A stretch of DNA of 64,000 nt from Deltaproteobacteria bacterium (GCA_009668975.1 SBEG01000014.1:30730-94729), one strand, 5' to 3'; numbered from the stretch's first letter, positions 8,878-17,840 are shown. Translations and numbers: made by a program. Notes: generated from the letters alone by a model not told the origin.

Positions 8878-8998
8878 TGCCACAGAGGACACAGAGGACT
8901 CAGAGGAAAGGCAGAATCAAGCGTATCCTGAAAGTCCCCAACAAGAGTTTATTTTAGAAAATAGACAGGATTTTGACTTCTCTGTGTCCTCTGTGGCA
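8878..8998. repeat. Inverted 19-bp CCACAGAGG-type repeats
   Basis: TGCCACAGAGGACACAGAG at 8878-8896 and its exact complement at 8980-8998 enclose 83 bases. Outer flanks are also T-rich (GCTTTTTTT on both sides), so the whole unit could be a small mobile or folded element. CACAGAGG repeats of this kind are dispersed in many environmental bacteria. The right arm sits just before the ribosome binding site of the next gene. Confidence 0.75.
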
Positions 8999-9046
8999 TA
9001 TAGCTTTTTTTGTTCACTACCAGGTACATCGTTACAAGGAGGTTCC

Positions 9047-9868
9047 ATGTCTCATGCGGGTTCCGTAGAGATTCTAGTGGTCGGTAATGAGATCCTGATC
9101 GGCGATATCCAGGATACGAACACCAACTGGATCTGCAAATTGATCAACGGCCGGGGCGGCTACGTGGCCCGGGCCACCATGCTCCGCGATGTCCCGGAGG
9201 AGATCGCCGGAGCGGTCCGTTCGGCCATTGTCCGCGGGGTGTCGGTGCTGTTCACTTCCGGCGGGCTCGGCCCGACCGCGGATGACTTGACCGTTGCCGC
9301 GGTCGCCGATGGCGCCGGTCTGGAACTCAAGCTCGATGAAAAAGCCCGCGAGATGGTGAAAGAGCGCTACGATGAGCTGTTCGCACAGGGGATCATGTCG
9401 CAGGGCGGCTTGAATCCGGCCAGGGAAAAGATGGCCTGGCTGCCGCTTGGCGCGGAACCGCTCCATAATCCGGTCGGCACAGCCCCCGGCGTCCTCTTTA
9501 AAGCCGGCCGCACGACCATTATCTGCCTGCCCGGAGTGCCTTCGGAACTGAAGGGGATCATTACCACCTCGCTGGAGCCTTTTCTGGCCAAGACCTTCGG
9601 CAATGGCGGCTCACACACCCGGGCCATTACCGTCCGCTGCAATGACGAATCCCTGCTGGAGCCGGTGCTGAGCCGGGTGGTGCCGGAGCACCCGCGCGTC
9701 TATATCAAATCCCTGGCCAGGACCATCGGCGAAACGCCGGAACTTGATATTACCCTGACGGTCACCGGCGGTGACGAGGGCGAGCGGGCCCGGTCGCTCG
9801 ATGCGGCTTATCGAGACTTGCGGGATGGTCTGACGCAGATCGGCATAGACAATTGGGATAAGGTCTGA
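9047..9868 (+). CDS. CinA-like molybdopterin-binding-domain protein
   Basis: A 273-residue protein of the MoCF_biosynth/CinA N-terminal family. It opens with VEILVVGNEILIGDIQDTN, followed by FTSGGLGPTADDLT and later LPLGAEPLHNPVGTAPG and ICLPGVPSEL, which are the CinA N-terminal hallmarks. The C-terminal nicotinamide-nucleotide amidohydrolase domain of full CinA is missing, so only the N-terminal half (ADP-ribose pyrophosphatase in some species) is present. ATG 9047 follows AAGGAGG; an earlier in-frame start would lie inside the right repeat arm and is not credible. Confidence 0.85.
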   Translation: MSHAGSVEILVVGNEILIGDIQDTNTNWICKLINGRGGYVARATMLRDVPEEIAGAVRSAIVRGVSVLFTSGGLGPTADDLTVAAVADGAGLELKLDEKAREMVKERYDELFAQGIMSQGGLNPAREKMAWLPLGAEPLHNPVGTAPGVLFKAGRTTIICLPGVPSELKGIITTSLEPFLAKTFGNGGSHTRAITVRCNDESLLEPVLSRVVPEHPRVYIKSLARTIGETPELDITLTVTGGDEGERARSLDAAYRDLRDGLTQIGIDNWDKV

Positions 9869-9923
9869 TTCTTTCGGCGGTTGGGGAGGAGTGACCAGGG
9901 AACAGGGAACAGGGGACAGGCTC

Positions 9924-10694
9924 CTAATCTTCGATGGTGAAGTGAAAGGTGGCGGTCACGTTCTGGCCTGACTTTCTATTGTAGGTGCGTTCGCTGAAGG
10001 TGACCAAGGCATTTTCGTTGATCATGATGAGAGTTGACGAGCGGGTGCCGTAGGTCGGACCGGAGATGAACAGGGGCGCGAGGAGCCGTTCCGTTTCGAG
10101 TCCGACACCGGTGTCCGGCAACAGGCTGTCATCCGGAAGCGTGCAATCGGCCAGCAGGGCAAAAATTTCTTCAACGGCAGGCTGTTTCCTGTGGGCGAGA
10201 ATCTCTGCCAGGGCTCTTTTCCCGAGCGTGACCTTCGGCCAGGGCGTATCGAGGAGGTGGTTGCTCAGACCGTGGATGCCCGGCGGCAGCAGGGGTGGGA
10301 CGTTTCCCCTGTTCGAGTAGACAAAGAGGTTTTCCCGCTCGCCGAAAATGAGATTGAAGCCGTTGTAGTCCTGGGAGTGCTGCCGCAGAATTTGCAGATA
10401 TTCGGACGGTGGCATGATCCCGCGCAGGAAGTCCGTCACCAGTCCGCCGCGTGACGGAGCGTTGTCCCGTACGCTGTGCGGGTCGCGAAAGTTGGAGAGG
10501 GCGGCAAGCCGGCCGGTCCGGGTGATCCCCAGCCAGGTGCCTCCCGATTTCAGGTCCCTGCCGGCCAGGAGTTGCGGTTCGCTCTCCCAGAAAGCGGCCG
10601 GGACGGTCGGGCGCTGGTAGAATTCGTCGCGATTGGCAGCCAGGATCAGCGGGTAGTGCGGGTGCACCCGGTAGGCAAGGAGGATCAGGCACAT
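9924..10694 (-). CDS. NRDE-family protein (TANGO2 homologue)
   Basis: A 256-residue NRDE (DUF833) protein. It begins MCLILLAYRVHP and continues LILAANRDEFYQRPT, giving the Cys2 N-terminus and the NRDE motif of the family. LLAGRDLKSGGTWLGI and LAALSNFRDP are further family motifs. The N-terminal Cys resembles Ntn-hydrolases, but no reaction is established. An AG-rich low-complexity tract (about 9890-9922) borders its 3' end. Confidence 0.88.
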   Translation of the reverse strand: MCLILLAYRVHPHYPLILAANRDEFYQRPTVPAAFWESEPQLLAGRDLKSGGTWLGITRTGRLAALSNFRDPHSVRDNAPSRGGLVTDFLRGIMPPSEYLQILRQHSQDYNGFNLIFGERENLFVYSNRGNVPPLLPPGIHGLSNHLLDTPWPKVTLGKRALAEILAHRKQPAVEEIFALLADCTLPDDSLLPDTGVGLETERLLAPLFISGPTYGTRSSTLIMINENALVTFSERTYNRKSGQNVTATFHFTIED

Positions 10695-10733
10695 GTCAGG
10701 TGTCCTCCTGGGACAGCGAGAGAATGAAGCTCA

Positions 10734-11108
10734 TCATTTCTGCACTTCTTGCAGGGCTTTCTCAAAAGTTTCGCGCTTGAAACCTTTGAGAATCGCCTGG
10801 TCGTTGCCGATCACGATCAGGGGCACGGTCTTGGCCTGGTATTTTTCCGAGAAGTCCTCCCAGGCGCTGATATCGTCTTCCACATCCAGGTTGGTGAACG
10901 GGATCTTCCTGCTGGTGAGATAGTCCTTCGCTTCCTTGCAGTGGGGGCACCAGGAGGTGGTGTAGAGGACGATTTTCGGATAGGCAGCGGTTGGCGCCAT
11001 GGTGGCCGAGGAATCGCTCGTTGTTCTTTCGTCTCCCTGGATGGTGCTGCAGGCCAGCACGCCAAGAAAAAGTGCGCTGAGGGCAAGGCATTTGAGTAGT
11101 GCGTGCAT
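10734..11108 (-). CDS. Glutaredoxin-like lipoprotein with a CPHC active site
   Basis: A 124-residue exported thiol-redox protein. The N-terminus is a lipoprotein signal ending in LGVLAC, with Cys20 as the lipidated residue. After a Ser/Thr-rich linker comes a glutaredoxin fold opening KIVLYTTSWCPHCKEA, active site C54-P-H-C57, and the cis-Pro in AKTVPLIVIG. ATG 11108 is preceded by AAGGAG; an upstream in-frame start lacks one. It probably reduces or isomerises disulfides at the inner face of the envelope. It lies 39 bases downstream of no other minus-strand gene, so it is likely its own unit together with the NRDE gene. Confidence 0.87.
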   Translation of the reverse strand: MHALLKCLALSALFLGVLACSTIQGDERTTSDSSATMAPTAAYPKIVLYTTSWCPHCKEAKDYLTSRKIPFTNLDVEDDISAWEDFSEKYQAKTVPLIVIGNDQAILKGFKRETFEKALQEVQK

Positions 11109-11242
11109 CTTGTTCTCCTTATCGTTCAGGGGCAGTTTTTTTTGTTCGAGCAGCATGACTTTCGCTGTGAAGTGTTTTCAGTATACCCGAAGGCCAAGGG
11201 GAGTCAAAACAACATTCCCGGCAGGGCAGGGGAGCCGCCTCC

Positions 11243-11524
11243 ATGTATGTGTTTGCCGCAAGTCTCTATCTTCACCTGCAGAGCCGCTCCCTCAAGACGA
11301 AGCGGGGGATTGTGAAAAGCATTCTTGCCCGGGCGCGGAATACCTTCAATGTCTCCGCCGCCGAGGTGGATCTTCAGGACCGGCATGGCGAGGCCCTGCT
11401 CGGTTTCGTTATTGTCAGCGAGAATCGCGTGCTGGCCCGGAAGACCCTCGAAGAGCTGGAGGAATGGCTGGTGGCGGAGCGGCCGGACGTGGAGGTTGTG
11501 AGTTTCGAGATCGAGGAGCGGTGA
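11243..11524 (+). CDS. DUF503 (YlxP-like) protein
   Basis: A 93-residue DUF503 protein, a small ferredoxin-like fold often found beside rbfA and infB in other bacteria. The pattern LQSRSLKTKRGIVKSI followed by FNVSAAEVD is characteristic. Its role is not established; ribosome or RNA association has been proposed for the family. Here it stands alone, without a translation operon. The start is ATG 11243; GGCAGGGGAG lies upstream. Confidence 0.85.
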   Translation: MYVFAASLYLHLQSRSLKTKRGIVKSILARARNTFNVSAAEVDLQDRHGEALLGFVIVSENRVLARKTLEELEEWLVAERPDVEVVSFEIEER

Positions 11525-11671
11525 TGACCACAACTGCAATTTCTCGTGAACTGTTTTCCGAGCCCTGGCTGGTTTTGGCTTCCCACGGAATCTAAATGAT
11601 GATAGTACATACTTGATATCCGGTTGTTTTCAAGACAATTATCCGTACCTGGAAGGTGGCAGAGACTCTCT

Positions 11672-12889
11672 ATGGCACACGACGATCTGGACCAACTGAA
11701 AATAGACAAGACAGCAATCGAACCCCGTACCGGAACGTCCCGCAATAGGCGCTACTGGATCGCGGGGATTGTACTGGTTGCCCTGGCGGCAGGCCTCTTT
11801 TTCAGCGGTCTGCTGCGGCCCGCGGCTACCGTTGAGATCGTGAGCGTCCAGCAGACCTATCCTTCCCAGGGCTTTACCCTGCTGAATGCCAGCGGCTATG
11901 TCGTTGCCCAGCGGAAGGCGGCGGTGGCTTCCAAGGCAACCGGTCGCCTCATCTGGCTGGGCGTCGAGGAGGGGAGCATCGTTCGCGAGGGCCAGGTGCT
12001 GGCCCGGATCGAAAATGATGACGTCCTGGCCGGCCAAGACCAGGCAGCGGCAAATCTGAACAGTATCCGCACGACGCTGGATCAGGCGAAGGCCGAGCTG
12101 CACGATGCCGAGCTTTCCTTTAAGCGCTTCAAGGCTCTGTTGGCCGAAGGAATTGTCTCGGCGGCGGACTTTGATGCGGCGCAGGCCCGCTATCGGCGGG
12201 CCCGGGCCGCGGTTGCCGGTGCCGAGGCAAATATCCGGGCCGCCTCGGCCGCCCTCGATGCGGCCAGGGTCGCGGTGGAGTTTACCCAGATCCGGGCGCC
12301 CTTTGATGCGGTGGTGCTGACCAAGAATGCCGATGTGGGGGATATCGTTACCCCGCTCGGCGCGGCTGCCGATGCCAAGGCGGCGGTCGTGACCATTGCC
12401 GATATGGCCTCCCTGCAGGCTGAGGTGGATGTTTCGGAATCCAACCTGGAAAAAGTCCGGGTTAAACAACCGTGCGAGATCCAGCTGGATGCCTTTCCGG
12501 ACCTCCGTTTTCGCGGGCTGGTCCACATGGTCGTGCCGACCGCGGACCGGAGCAAGGCCACGGTGCTGGTGAAGGTCAAGTTTCTGGATATCGACAAGCG
12601 GATCCTGCCGGAGATGAGCGCCAAGGTGGCCTTCCTTTCCCGGCCGGTGGCCAAGGCGGAAGAGCAGCCGCGGACCACGGTCAACCCCGAGGCGGTGGTG
12701 GAGCGGGACGGCCGGAAGGTCGTCTTCCTGGTGAAGGACAACCGGGTCGTGGAGACTCCGGTGAAGCTCGGGAACAAGGTGGGTGACCTGGAGGAAGTGA
12801 TCAGCGGCGTTAAGGCCGGGGACAGCGTGGTCCTGCGCCCCGCTGACAAACTGCGGGATGGCTCCCGGATCAGCATTCCGGAAAAATAA
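11672..12889 (+). CDS. Periplasmic adaptor (HlyD/MacA-like) of an FtsX-type exporter
   Basis: A 405-residue membrane-fusion protein. A single N-terminal anchor (about residues 29-50) is followed by a barrel-sandwich half motif (VASKATGRLIWLGVEEGSIVREG region), a long coiled coil (about 115-200, rich in Ala, Glu and Arg), the second lipoyl half (VEFTQIRAPFDAVVLTKNADVGD region) and beta-barrel and membrane-proximal domains. It probably links the ATPase/permeases that follow to an outer-membrane channel. ATG 11672 is chosen because downstream residues read as a normal cytoplasmic leader; its ribosome site (GGAAGG) is rather far away. The ATPase gene starts 4 bases after the stop. Confidence 0.9.
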   Translation: MAHDDLDQLKIDKTAIEPRTGTSRNRRYWIAGIVLVALAAGLFFSGLLRPAATVEIVSVQQTYPSQGFTLLNASGYVVAQRKAAVASKATGRLIWLGVEEGSIVREGQVLARIENDDVLAGQDQAAANLNSIRTTLDQAKAELHDAELSFKRFKALLAEGIVSAADFDAAQARYRRARAAVAGAEANIRAASAALDAARVAVEFTQIRAPFDAVVLTKNADVGDIVTPLGAAADAKAAVVTIADMASLQAEVDVSESNLEKVRVKQPCEIQLDAFPDLRFRGLVHMVVPTADRSKATVLVKVKFLDIDKRILPEMSAKVAFLSRPVAKAEEQPRTTVNPEAVVERDGRKVVFLVKDNRVVETPVKLGNKVGDLEEVISGVKAGDSVVLRPADKLRDGSRISIPEK

Positions 12890-12893
12890 CCCT

Positions 12894-13589
12894 ATGAACC
12901 AAGCAAAGCCGGCCATAGTCCAGATACGGAACCTGTCCAAAGCGTACCGCAGGGGCAGCCAGATTATCCCGGTTCTGGAGGACATCACTTTTGATATCCC
13001 CGACGGTGAATTCCTGGCCCTGATGGGGCCGTCCGGCTCGGGGAAGAGCACTCTTCTCAATCTCCTGGCCGGGATCGACAGCGCCGATACCGGCAGCATC
13101 CTGATCAACGGGGTGGAAATCACCACCCTGGCCGAAACGGAGCTGGCCCGCTGGCGCTCGCTGCATGTCGGCTTCATCTTCCAGTTCTACAATCTCATTC
13201 CGGTCCTGACCGCCTTTGAAAACGTCGAGTTGCCGCTGCTCCTGACCCGGCTTTCGCGGCAGGAACGCCGCGCCCACGTGGAGACCGCGCTGCGGGTGGT
13301 GGGGCTTGCCGACCGGATGGATCACTACCCGGCGCAGCTTTCCGGCGGTCAGCAGCAGCGGGTCGCCATTGCCCGGGCCGTGGTCACCGATCCGACCATC
13401 CTGGTGGCCGACGAACCGACCGGTGACCTGGACCGCCATTCCGCTGGAGAGATACTCGACCTGATGGACCGGCTCAACCGGGAATCGGGCAAGACGATCA
13501 TCATGGTCACCCACGACCCCCGTGCGGCCGAGAAGGCCCATGTCATCAGGTATCTGGAAAAGGGTGAATTGAGCGATGCATCTCATTAA
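12894..13589 (+). CDS. MacB/LolD-type ABC ATPase
   Basis: A 231-residue ATPase of the LolD/MacB group that powers FtsX-like permeases. Walker A is GPSGSGKST, the Q-loop lies in FIFQFYNLIPVLTAFENVELP, the signature is LSGGQQQRVAIARA, and Walker B with D-loop is LVADEPTGDLD. The insertion typical of the family, YNLIPVLTA, is present. ATG 12894 follows the adaptor stop; the gene overlaps the first permease by 14 bases. Confidence 0.94.
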   Translation: MNQAKPAIVQIRNLSKAYRRGSQIIPVLEDITFDIPDGEFLALMGPSGSGKSTLLNLLAGIDSADTGSILINGVEITTLAETELARWRSLHVGFIFQFYNLIPVLTAFENVELPLLLTRLSRQERRAHVETALRVVGLADRMDHYPAQLSGGQQQRVAIARAVVTDPTILVADEPTGDLDRHSAGEILDLMDRLNRESGKTIIMVTHDPRAAEKAHVIRYLEKGELSDASH

Positions 13590-14733
13590 GCTGCTCTGGA
13601 AAAATGCCTTCCGTCATCGCCTCCGCACCTCTCTTACCATTCTCGGCATCACCATAGCCATACTATCGTTCGGCATGCTCCGCACGGTCATCAGCGCCTG
13701 GTATGCCGGGGTCGATGCCTCGTCTGCAAGCCGGCTCGTCACCCGGAACGCCATTTCCCTGATTTTTTCCCTGCCCATTTCCTACAAGGACCGCATCCGC
13801 CAGATCGACGGCGTCCAGGCGATTTCCTACGGTAACTGGTTCGGCGGCGTTTATATTGACGAAAAAAACTTCTTTCCCAATTTTGCCGTCGAGATCGAAA
13901 ATTATCTGAAGCTTTATCCCGAGTTTGTTCTCACCCCGGAGCAACTCGCCGCGGCCAGCCGTGACCGCAAGGGCTGCGTAGTCGGCCGCAAGCTCGCGGA
14001 GCGGTTCGGCTGGAAGCTCGGCGACACCATCGTCCTGAAGGGAACCATTTTTCCCGGTGACTGGGAATTCGTACTGCGCGGCATCTATCGCGGTCGGGAC
14101 AAAACGGTCGATGAGACGCAGATGTTCTTCAACTGGGAGTACCTCAATGAAACCATGCTGAAGACCGTGCCGCGGCGGGCCAATCAGGTGGGATTCTACA
14201 TGATCGGGGTGACCAACCCGAACCGGGCGGCGGAGATTGCTCTGGCCATTGACGGGGCCTTCAAGAACTCCCTGGCCGAGACCCTGACCGAAACGGAAAA
14301 GGCCTTCCAGCTCGGCTTCATCTCCATGACCGAGGCAATCGTCATCGCCATCCAGCTGGTGTCGTTCGTGGTGATCATCATTATCATGGCGGTGGTCGCC
14401 AACACCATGGCCATGACGGCGCGGGAGCGGATCGGCGAGTACGCGGTCTTCAAGACTCTCGGCTTTCGCGGCTACCACATTGCCGGCCTGATCTTCGGCG
14501 AATCGCTGGTGATCACCATGACCGGCTGCGTATTGGGGATCATCCTCACCTATCCCGCGGCCAAAGCCTTCGGCAGTACCCTGTCAAATTTTTTCCCAAC
14601 CTTCAATGTGGCGACCTCGACTATCTACCTGGATGTGGCGGCGGCGCTGATCGTCGGAATTGTGGCGGCGGTTTTTCCCACCTGGCGGGCGGTGACTATT
14701 CGTATTGCCGATGGGTTGAGGAGGATCGGCTGA
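13576..14733 (+). CDS. FtsX-like ABC permease, first copy
   Basis: A 385-residue MacB/LolC-type permease: one N-terminal transmembrane helix, a large periplasmic domain (about residues 45-250) and three C-terminal helices with the FtsX signature around AVVANTMAMTARERIGEYAVFKTLGF. It probably pairs with the second permease as a heterodimer driven by the overlapping ATPase. Substrate unknown; a lipid, lipoprotein or antibiotic-like compound fits the family. Confidence 0.92.
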   Translation: MHLIKLLWKNAFRHRLRTSLTILGITIAILSFGMLRTVISAWYAGVDASSASRLVTRNAISLIFSLPISYKDRIRQIDGVQAISYGNWFGGVYIDEKNFFPNFAVEIENYLKLYPEFVLTPEQLAAASRDRKGCVVGRKLAERFGWKLGDTIVLKGTIFPGDWEFVLRGIYRGRDKTVDETQMFFNWEYLNETMLKTVPRRANQVGFYMIGVTNPNRAAEIALAIDGAFKNSLAETLTETEKAFQLGFISMTEAIVIAIQLVSFVVIIIIMAVVANTMAMTARERIGEYAVFKTLGFRGYHIAGLIFGESLVITMTGCVLGIILTYPAAKAFGSTLSNFFPTFNVATSTIYLDVAAALIVGIVAAVFPTWRAVTIRIADGLRRIG

Positions 14734-14747
14734 CGTAGCATTGAAAC

Positions 14748-14782
14748 CAGACCTGCCAGGTTTTCAAAACCTGGCAGGTCTG
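14748..14782. repeat. Dispersed palindrome, copy 1
   Basis: Seventeen-base arms around a single C: CAGACCTGCCAGGTTTT and its complement. It sits between the two permease genes. The 33-base core is identical to the copies at 24280 and 30533, and the inner 29 bases resemble the copy at 23468. Confidence 0.95.
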
Positions 14783-14818
14783 AACTAACTGACGGACTAT
14801 CGAATCCAGGAATCAACC

Positions 14819-15985
14819 ATGGCCATCCCATTCTCCTACAGCTTCCGCAATCTCTGGACCCGGCGCCTGACGACCGTGCTGACCGCCTCGGGCATGGCCC
14901 TGGTGGTGTTCGTCTTTGCCTCGATTCTGATGCTCTCCGAGGGGCTGAGGAAGACCCTGGTGGATACCGGTTCGCCGGATAATGTCGTGGTCATCCGCAA
15001 GGGCTCCGCTTCGGAGGTGCAGAGCGGCATTGAGCGTCTCCAGGCCGCCATAGTCGAAACGGAACCGGAGGTTGCCTTCGGTGTCCGGGGCCGCCGTCTC
15101 CTGGCAAAGGAGCTGCTGGTGCTGATCAATCTCCCCAAGCGCGGGACCAACAAAACCTCCCAGGTGGTTATCCGCGGGATCCAGCCGGAATCGCTGCTGC
15201 TGCGGCCGCAGGTGAAACTGGTGCAGGGGCGGATGCCCAAGGCCGGCTCTTCGGAGATCATGGCCGGGACCAGCATTGCCCGGCGTTTTCGGGGCGGCGG
15301 GGTAGGGGAGAACCTGCGCTTCGGCATGCGCGACTGGACGGTGGTGGGGATTTTCGATGCGGGCAACAGCGCCTTCAGTTCGGAAATCTGGGGCGATGCC
15401 GATCAGCTCATGCAGGCCTTCCGGCGGCCGGTCTTTTCCTCGGTGATCTTCAAGCTGGCCGATTCGTCTGCCTTTGAGGCGGTGAAAAAACGGCTCGAGA
15501 GCGATCCCCGCCTGACCCTGGAGGCGCGGCGGGAGACCAAGTATTATGCCGACCAGTCGGAGATGATGGCCAAATTCCTTCGCATCCTCGGTATGTCTCT
15601 AACCGTGATCTTTTCCCTGGGCGCCATCATCGGCGCCATGATCACCATGTATTCCGCCGTTGCCAACCGCACGGGTGAGATCGGCACCCTGCGGGCGCTC
15701 GGTTTTCAGCGCGGGAGTATCCTCGCGGCCTTCCTCATGGAGTCCCTGCTGCTCGGCCTGGTCGGCGGCTGCATCGGGCTCTTCTTTGCCTCCTTTCTGC
15801 AACTCTTCACCATTTCCACGATGAATTTCCAGACCTTTTCGGAGCTGGCCTTCAGTTTTACACTTACCTTTGAAATCTTCTACAAGTCACTGCTCTTTTC
15901 TCTCATCATGGGTTTTGTCGGTGGGGTGCTGCCGGCTTTTCGGGCGGCGCGGAAGAATATTGTTGAAGCGTTGCGGGTGACCTGA
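14819..15985 (+). CDS. FtsX-like ABC permease, second copy
   Basis: A 388-residue permease of the same architecture as the preceding one but divergent in sequence: an N-terminal helix (VLTASGMALVVFVFASILML region), a periplasmic domain and three C-terminal helices with MYSAVANRTGEIGTLRALGF, the FtsX motif. The 85-base gap to the first permease is taken up mostly by the palindromic repeat. Together the four genes 11672-15985 form one export system. Confidence 0.92.
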   Translation: MAIPFSYSFRNLWTRRLTTVLTASGMALVVFVFASILMLSEGLRKTLVDTGSPDNVVVIRKGSASEVQSGIERLQAAIVETEPEVAFGVRGRRLLAKELLVLINLPKRGTNKTSQVVIRGIQPESLLLRPQVKLVQGRMPKAGSSEIMAGTSIARRFRGGGVGENLRFGMRDWTVVGIFDAGNSAFSSEIWGDADQLMQAFRRPVFSSVIFKLADSSAFEAVKKRLESDPRLTLEARRETKYYADQSEMMAKFLRILGMSLTVIFSLGAIIGAMITMYSAVANRTGEIGTLRALGFQRGSILAAFLMESLLLGLVGGCIGLFFASFLQLFTISTMNFQTFSELAFSFTLTFEIFYKSLLFSLIMGFVGGVLPAFRAARKNIVEALRVT

Positions 15986-16279
15986 GTTGGGTTGCTGTTC
16001 TGCTGGTTTTTCTGGTTTTCCTGATGTGGATCATTATTCTGTTTTGACAATGAAGAGCGGCAATTATAGAGTAAATTTTATTGGGAAATGTTCTTTGTCG
16101 TGGTTTGTCTGTGTGCCTTTGTTGCTGGCCATTTCAGCTAGTTATGGCTAGAATGATGTCGTTTGGGCAACAGGCCGTCACGACTTGACCCCACCACTCT
16201 GCGTAATCAACTAATCAGCTGCATCCCCCATCATTCCTTCATTTGACGTGACAAAACTCCATTTGTTTGGCTTGCTTGT
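15986..16279. other. Intergenic, no gene seen
   Basis: 294 bases between convergent genes, more AT-rich than the flanks. A promoter-like TTGACA (16044) with TATAGA 15 bases on faces no visible gene. Nothing else is recognised. Confidence 0.5.
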
Positions 16280-17680
16280 TTAAGAAACAGTGAACGAGAT
16301 GGTATCAACTCCAATTTGTACATCGCTTGATTTTGCTTGGACCGTGATCGTGTGGCTTCCTGGTTGCAGCCCCTGCAGATTGAGAAGCGCTTCCCAGGGT
16401 CTTCCAACGGTCTGTTTAAGCTCATGACTTAACGGTCCACCATCCAGGCTGTAATAAACGGATGTGATTGGATTTGTGCTTGGCGAAAAGATCATGGCCC
16501 GCAGCGTTGGCGTAGCATCCGGGGTGAAGGGGGTTGCATTCGGGTTGCCTGCAGTATAGGAATTGTTATAGGGGTGTACTGTCCCGTCATTTACATTGCC
16601 GAGGTCGCTGTCTGTATTGCCGAGTGAACTGTTGGCCGGCGAAGTGATGAAGACCAGGGGCCAGCCGAAATTAAAAGGTGGTGTCGCATCAATGGTTATC
16701 AGCTTCGCCGCTATTACGCCACTGTCATAGGCAACCAGATAGAAACTGGACGGTTCACCATGGCGACCGAAGGTGTCGGCCTGGATAACAATGGTCTTGC
16801 CTGACCACATGATATCAGGCTTATGGACATGCCCGCAGAGATAGATGGGCGCATCGGCAGCGGTCACAAGATCTGTCATGAGATCATTGCCTATTGCTAT
16901 CGGGGTTGGGCCTGTGATGGGATGATGCCCGAGTACAACGCTAAACATCGCCGGTTGACTGTTGCTCAGATCGTTGAGAAGTGCCTGCTGCTGTGCTGAA
17001 GTGAAGTAGCCATTGATATTTTCTTCATTTCTCGCTGTCAGCGACTCTTTCTCGGAGGTGGAGGTGTTTGTACGGACCAGCCGTACCGTGCCGCTTGGAC
17101 TGGAAAGCTCGGTGAGGCCGTATTTGTCGCCGCTATTGCCGAGCGCCTGGCCGATCACGGAATGCTGGACAAAAAGCTCCCTGCCATCCCCGATATCCTC
17201 TCCATTCACCGTTGTAATGCTGACCTTGGCGTCATGGTTGCCGGGAATCTCGATATAATTTTCCGGGTACTTCATAGTGGTGTTCGCGAATACATCCTGG
17301 TAACTCTGCCAGGGTTCCAACTGGTAGCCCTCGTTGACGAGGTCACCAGTGTGGATGGTTGCCAACGGCATTACCACCGGAATAATTTCGTTGACCAAAG
17401 CCGACATAAGCTCCTTGGGAATCACCTTTAACATCGTAGGATCCTGGCTCTCGCCCAAGGTGGTGTCCCCGCCAAAGTGTGAGTCGGAAATATGCACAAA
17501 AAAGACAGGCTCGACAGTCTGGTTGACGAGAGTGTTGTTGTCACTGGTGCTGGTGCCGCATCCATAAAGGCCAAGAGAAAGGGCAACTGCCGTCCCGGCG
17601 GAGATTTTGATAAAGTCGCGCCGACTTAGCGTACCGTTGAACATGGAATTACTGTTTTTGGTTGGATCGTCGTTAGCCAT
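16280..17680 (-). CDS. Tat-exported calcineurin-like metallophosphoesterase
   Basis: A 466-residue protein. The N-terminus carries a twin-arginine signal, LSRRDFIKISAGTAVALSLG, ending at a Cys (YGCG) that could be lipidated. The phosphoesterase domain follows, with the metal-binding motifs HISDSHFGGD, HTGDLVNEG, EIPGNHD, LGHHP and CGHVH in order, so a two-metal active site is intact. The last 110 or so residues look like an Ig/Big-type beta domain (SVYYSLDGGPLSHEL, SHTITVQAKSSD). The likely role is phosphate-ester hydrolysis outside the cytoplasm. ATG 17680 is chosen because the Tat signal begins 18 residues later and GAGG precedes it. Confidence 0.88.
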   Translation of the reverse strand: MANDDPTKNSNSMFNGTLSRRDFIKISAGTAVALSLGLYGCGTSTSDNNTLVNQTVEPVFFVHISDSHFGGDTTLGESQDPTMLKVIPKELMSALVNEIIPVVMPLATIHTGDLVNEGYQLEPWQSYQDVFANTTMKYPENYIEIPGNHDAKVSITTVNGEDIGDGRELFVQHSVIGQALGNSGDKYGLTELSSPSGTVRLVRTNTSTSEKESLTARNEENINGYFTSAQQQALLNDLSNSQPAMFSVVLGHHPITGPTPIAIGNDLMTDLVTAADAPIYLCGHVHKPDIMWSGKTIVIQADTFGRHGEPSSFYLVAYDSGVIAAKLITIDATPPFNFGWPLVFITSPANSSLGNTDSDLGNVNDGTVHPYNNSYTAGNPNATPFTPDATPTLRAMIFSPSTNPITSVYYSLDGGPLSHELKQTVGRPWEALLNLQGLQPGSHTITVQAKSSDVQIGVDTISFTVS

Positions 17681-17840
17681 GGGGTATCCCTCTTCTTTGG
17701 TAATTAATTGCCAGCCGGTACGGGCCAGAATCGAGCCGACCAGCAAGCTCGGCAAAGCAGTGCAGCTCCATGCCGGAAAGAAGCCGCAGCGCTGCCGTGA
17801 TCAGCCGCCCCAGCGCCTGTTCTGCAGTTTTCGCTGACAT
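17673..17840 (-). CDS. Possible 55-residue ORF upstream of the phosphoesterase
   Basis: A short frame starting MSAKTAEQALGRLITAALRL with a strong ribosome site (AAGGAGATAACC before ATG 17840). It overlaps the phosphoesterase start by 8 bases, a spacing typical of coupled genes. I recognise no family. It could be a leader peptide that sets translation of the phosphoesterase, or a real small protein. Confidence 0.4.
   Translation of the reverse strand: MSAKTAEQALGRLITAALRLLSGMELHCFAELAGRLDSGPYRLAINYQRRGIPHG

Larger units (their letters stand above)
8662..9046. other. Intergenic stretch with a hairpin and a repeat pair
   Basis: 385 bases without a convincing gene. It holds a hairpin just after the transporter gene and, from 8878 to 8998, a pair of inverted 19-base repeats. 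The sequence between these (8700-8877) shows nothing I recognise. Confidence 0.7.

Noticed and set aside
8984..9046. Upstream start for the CinA-like protein
   Set aside because: Would encode the CACAGAGG repeat arm; the internal ATG at 9047 has a strong ribosome site.
11639..13177. 512-codon frame opposite the exporter adaptor and ATPase
   Set aside because: Antisense to intact HlyD/ABC genes; no domain.
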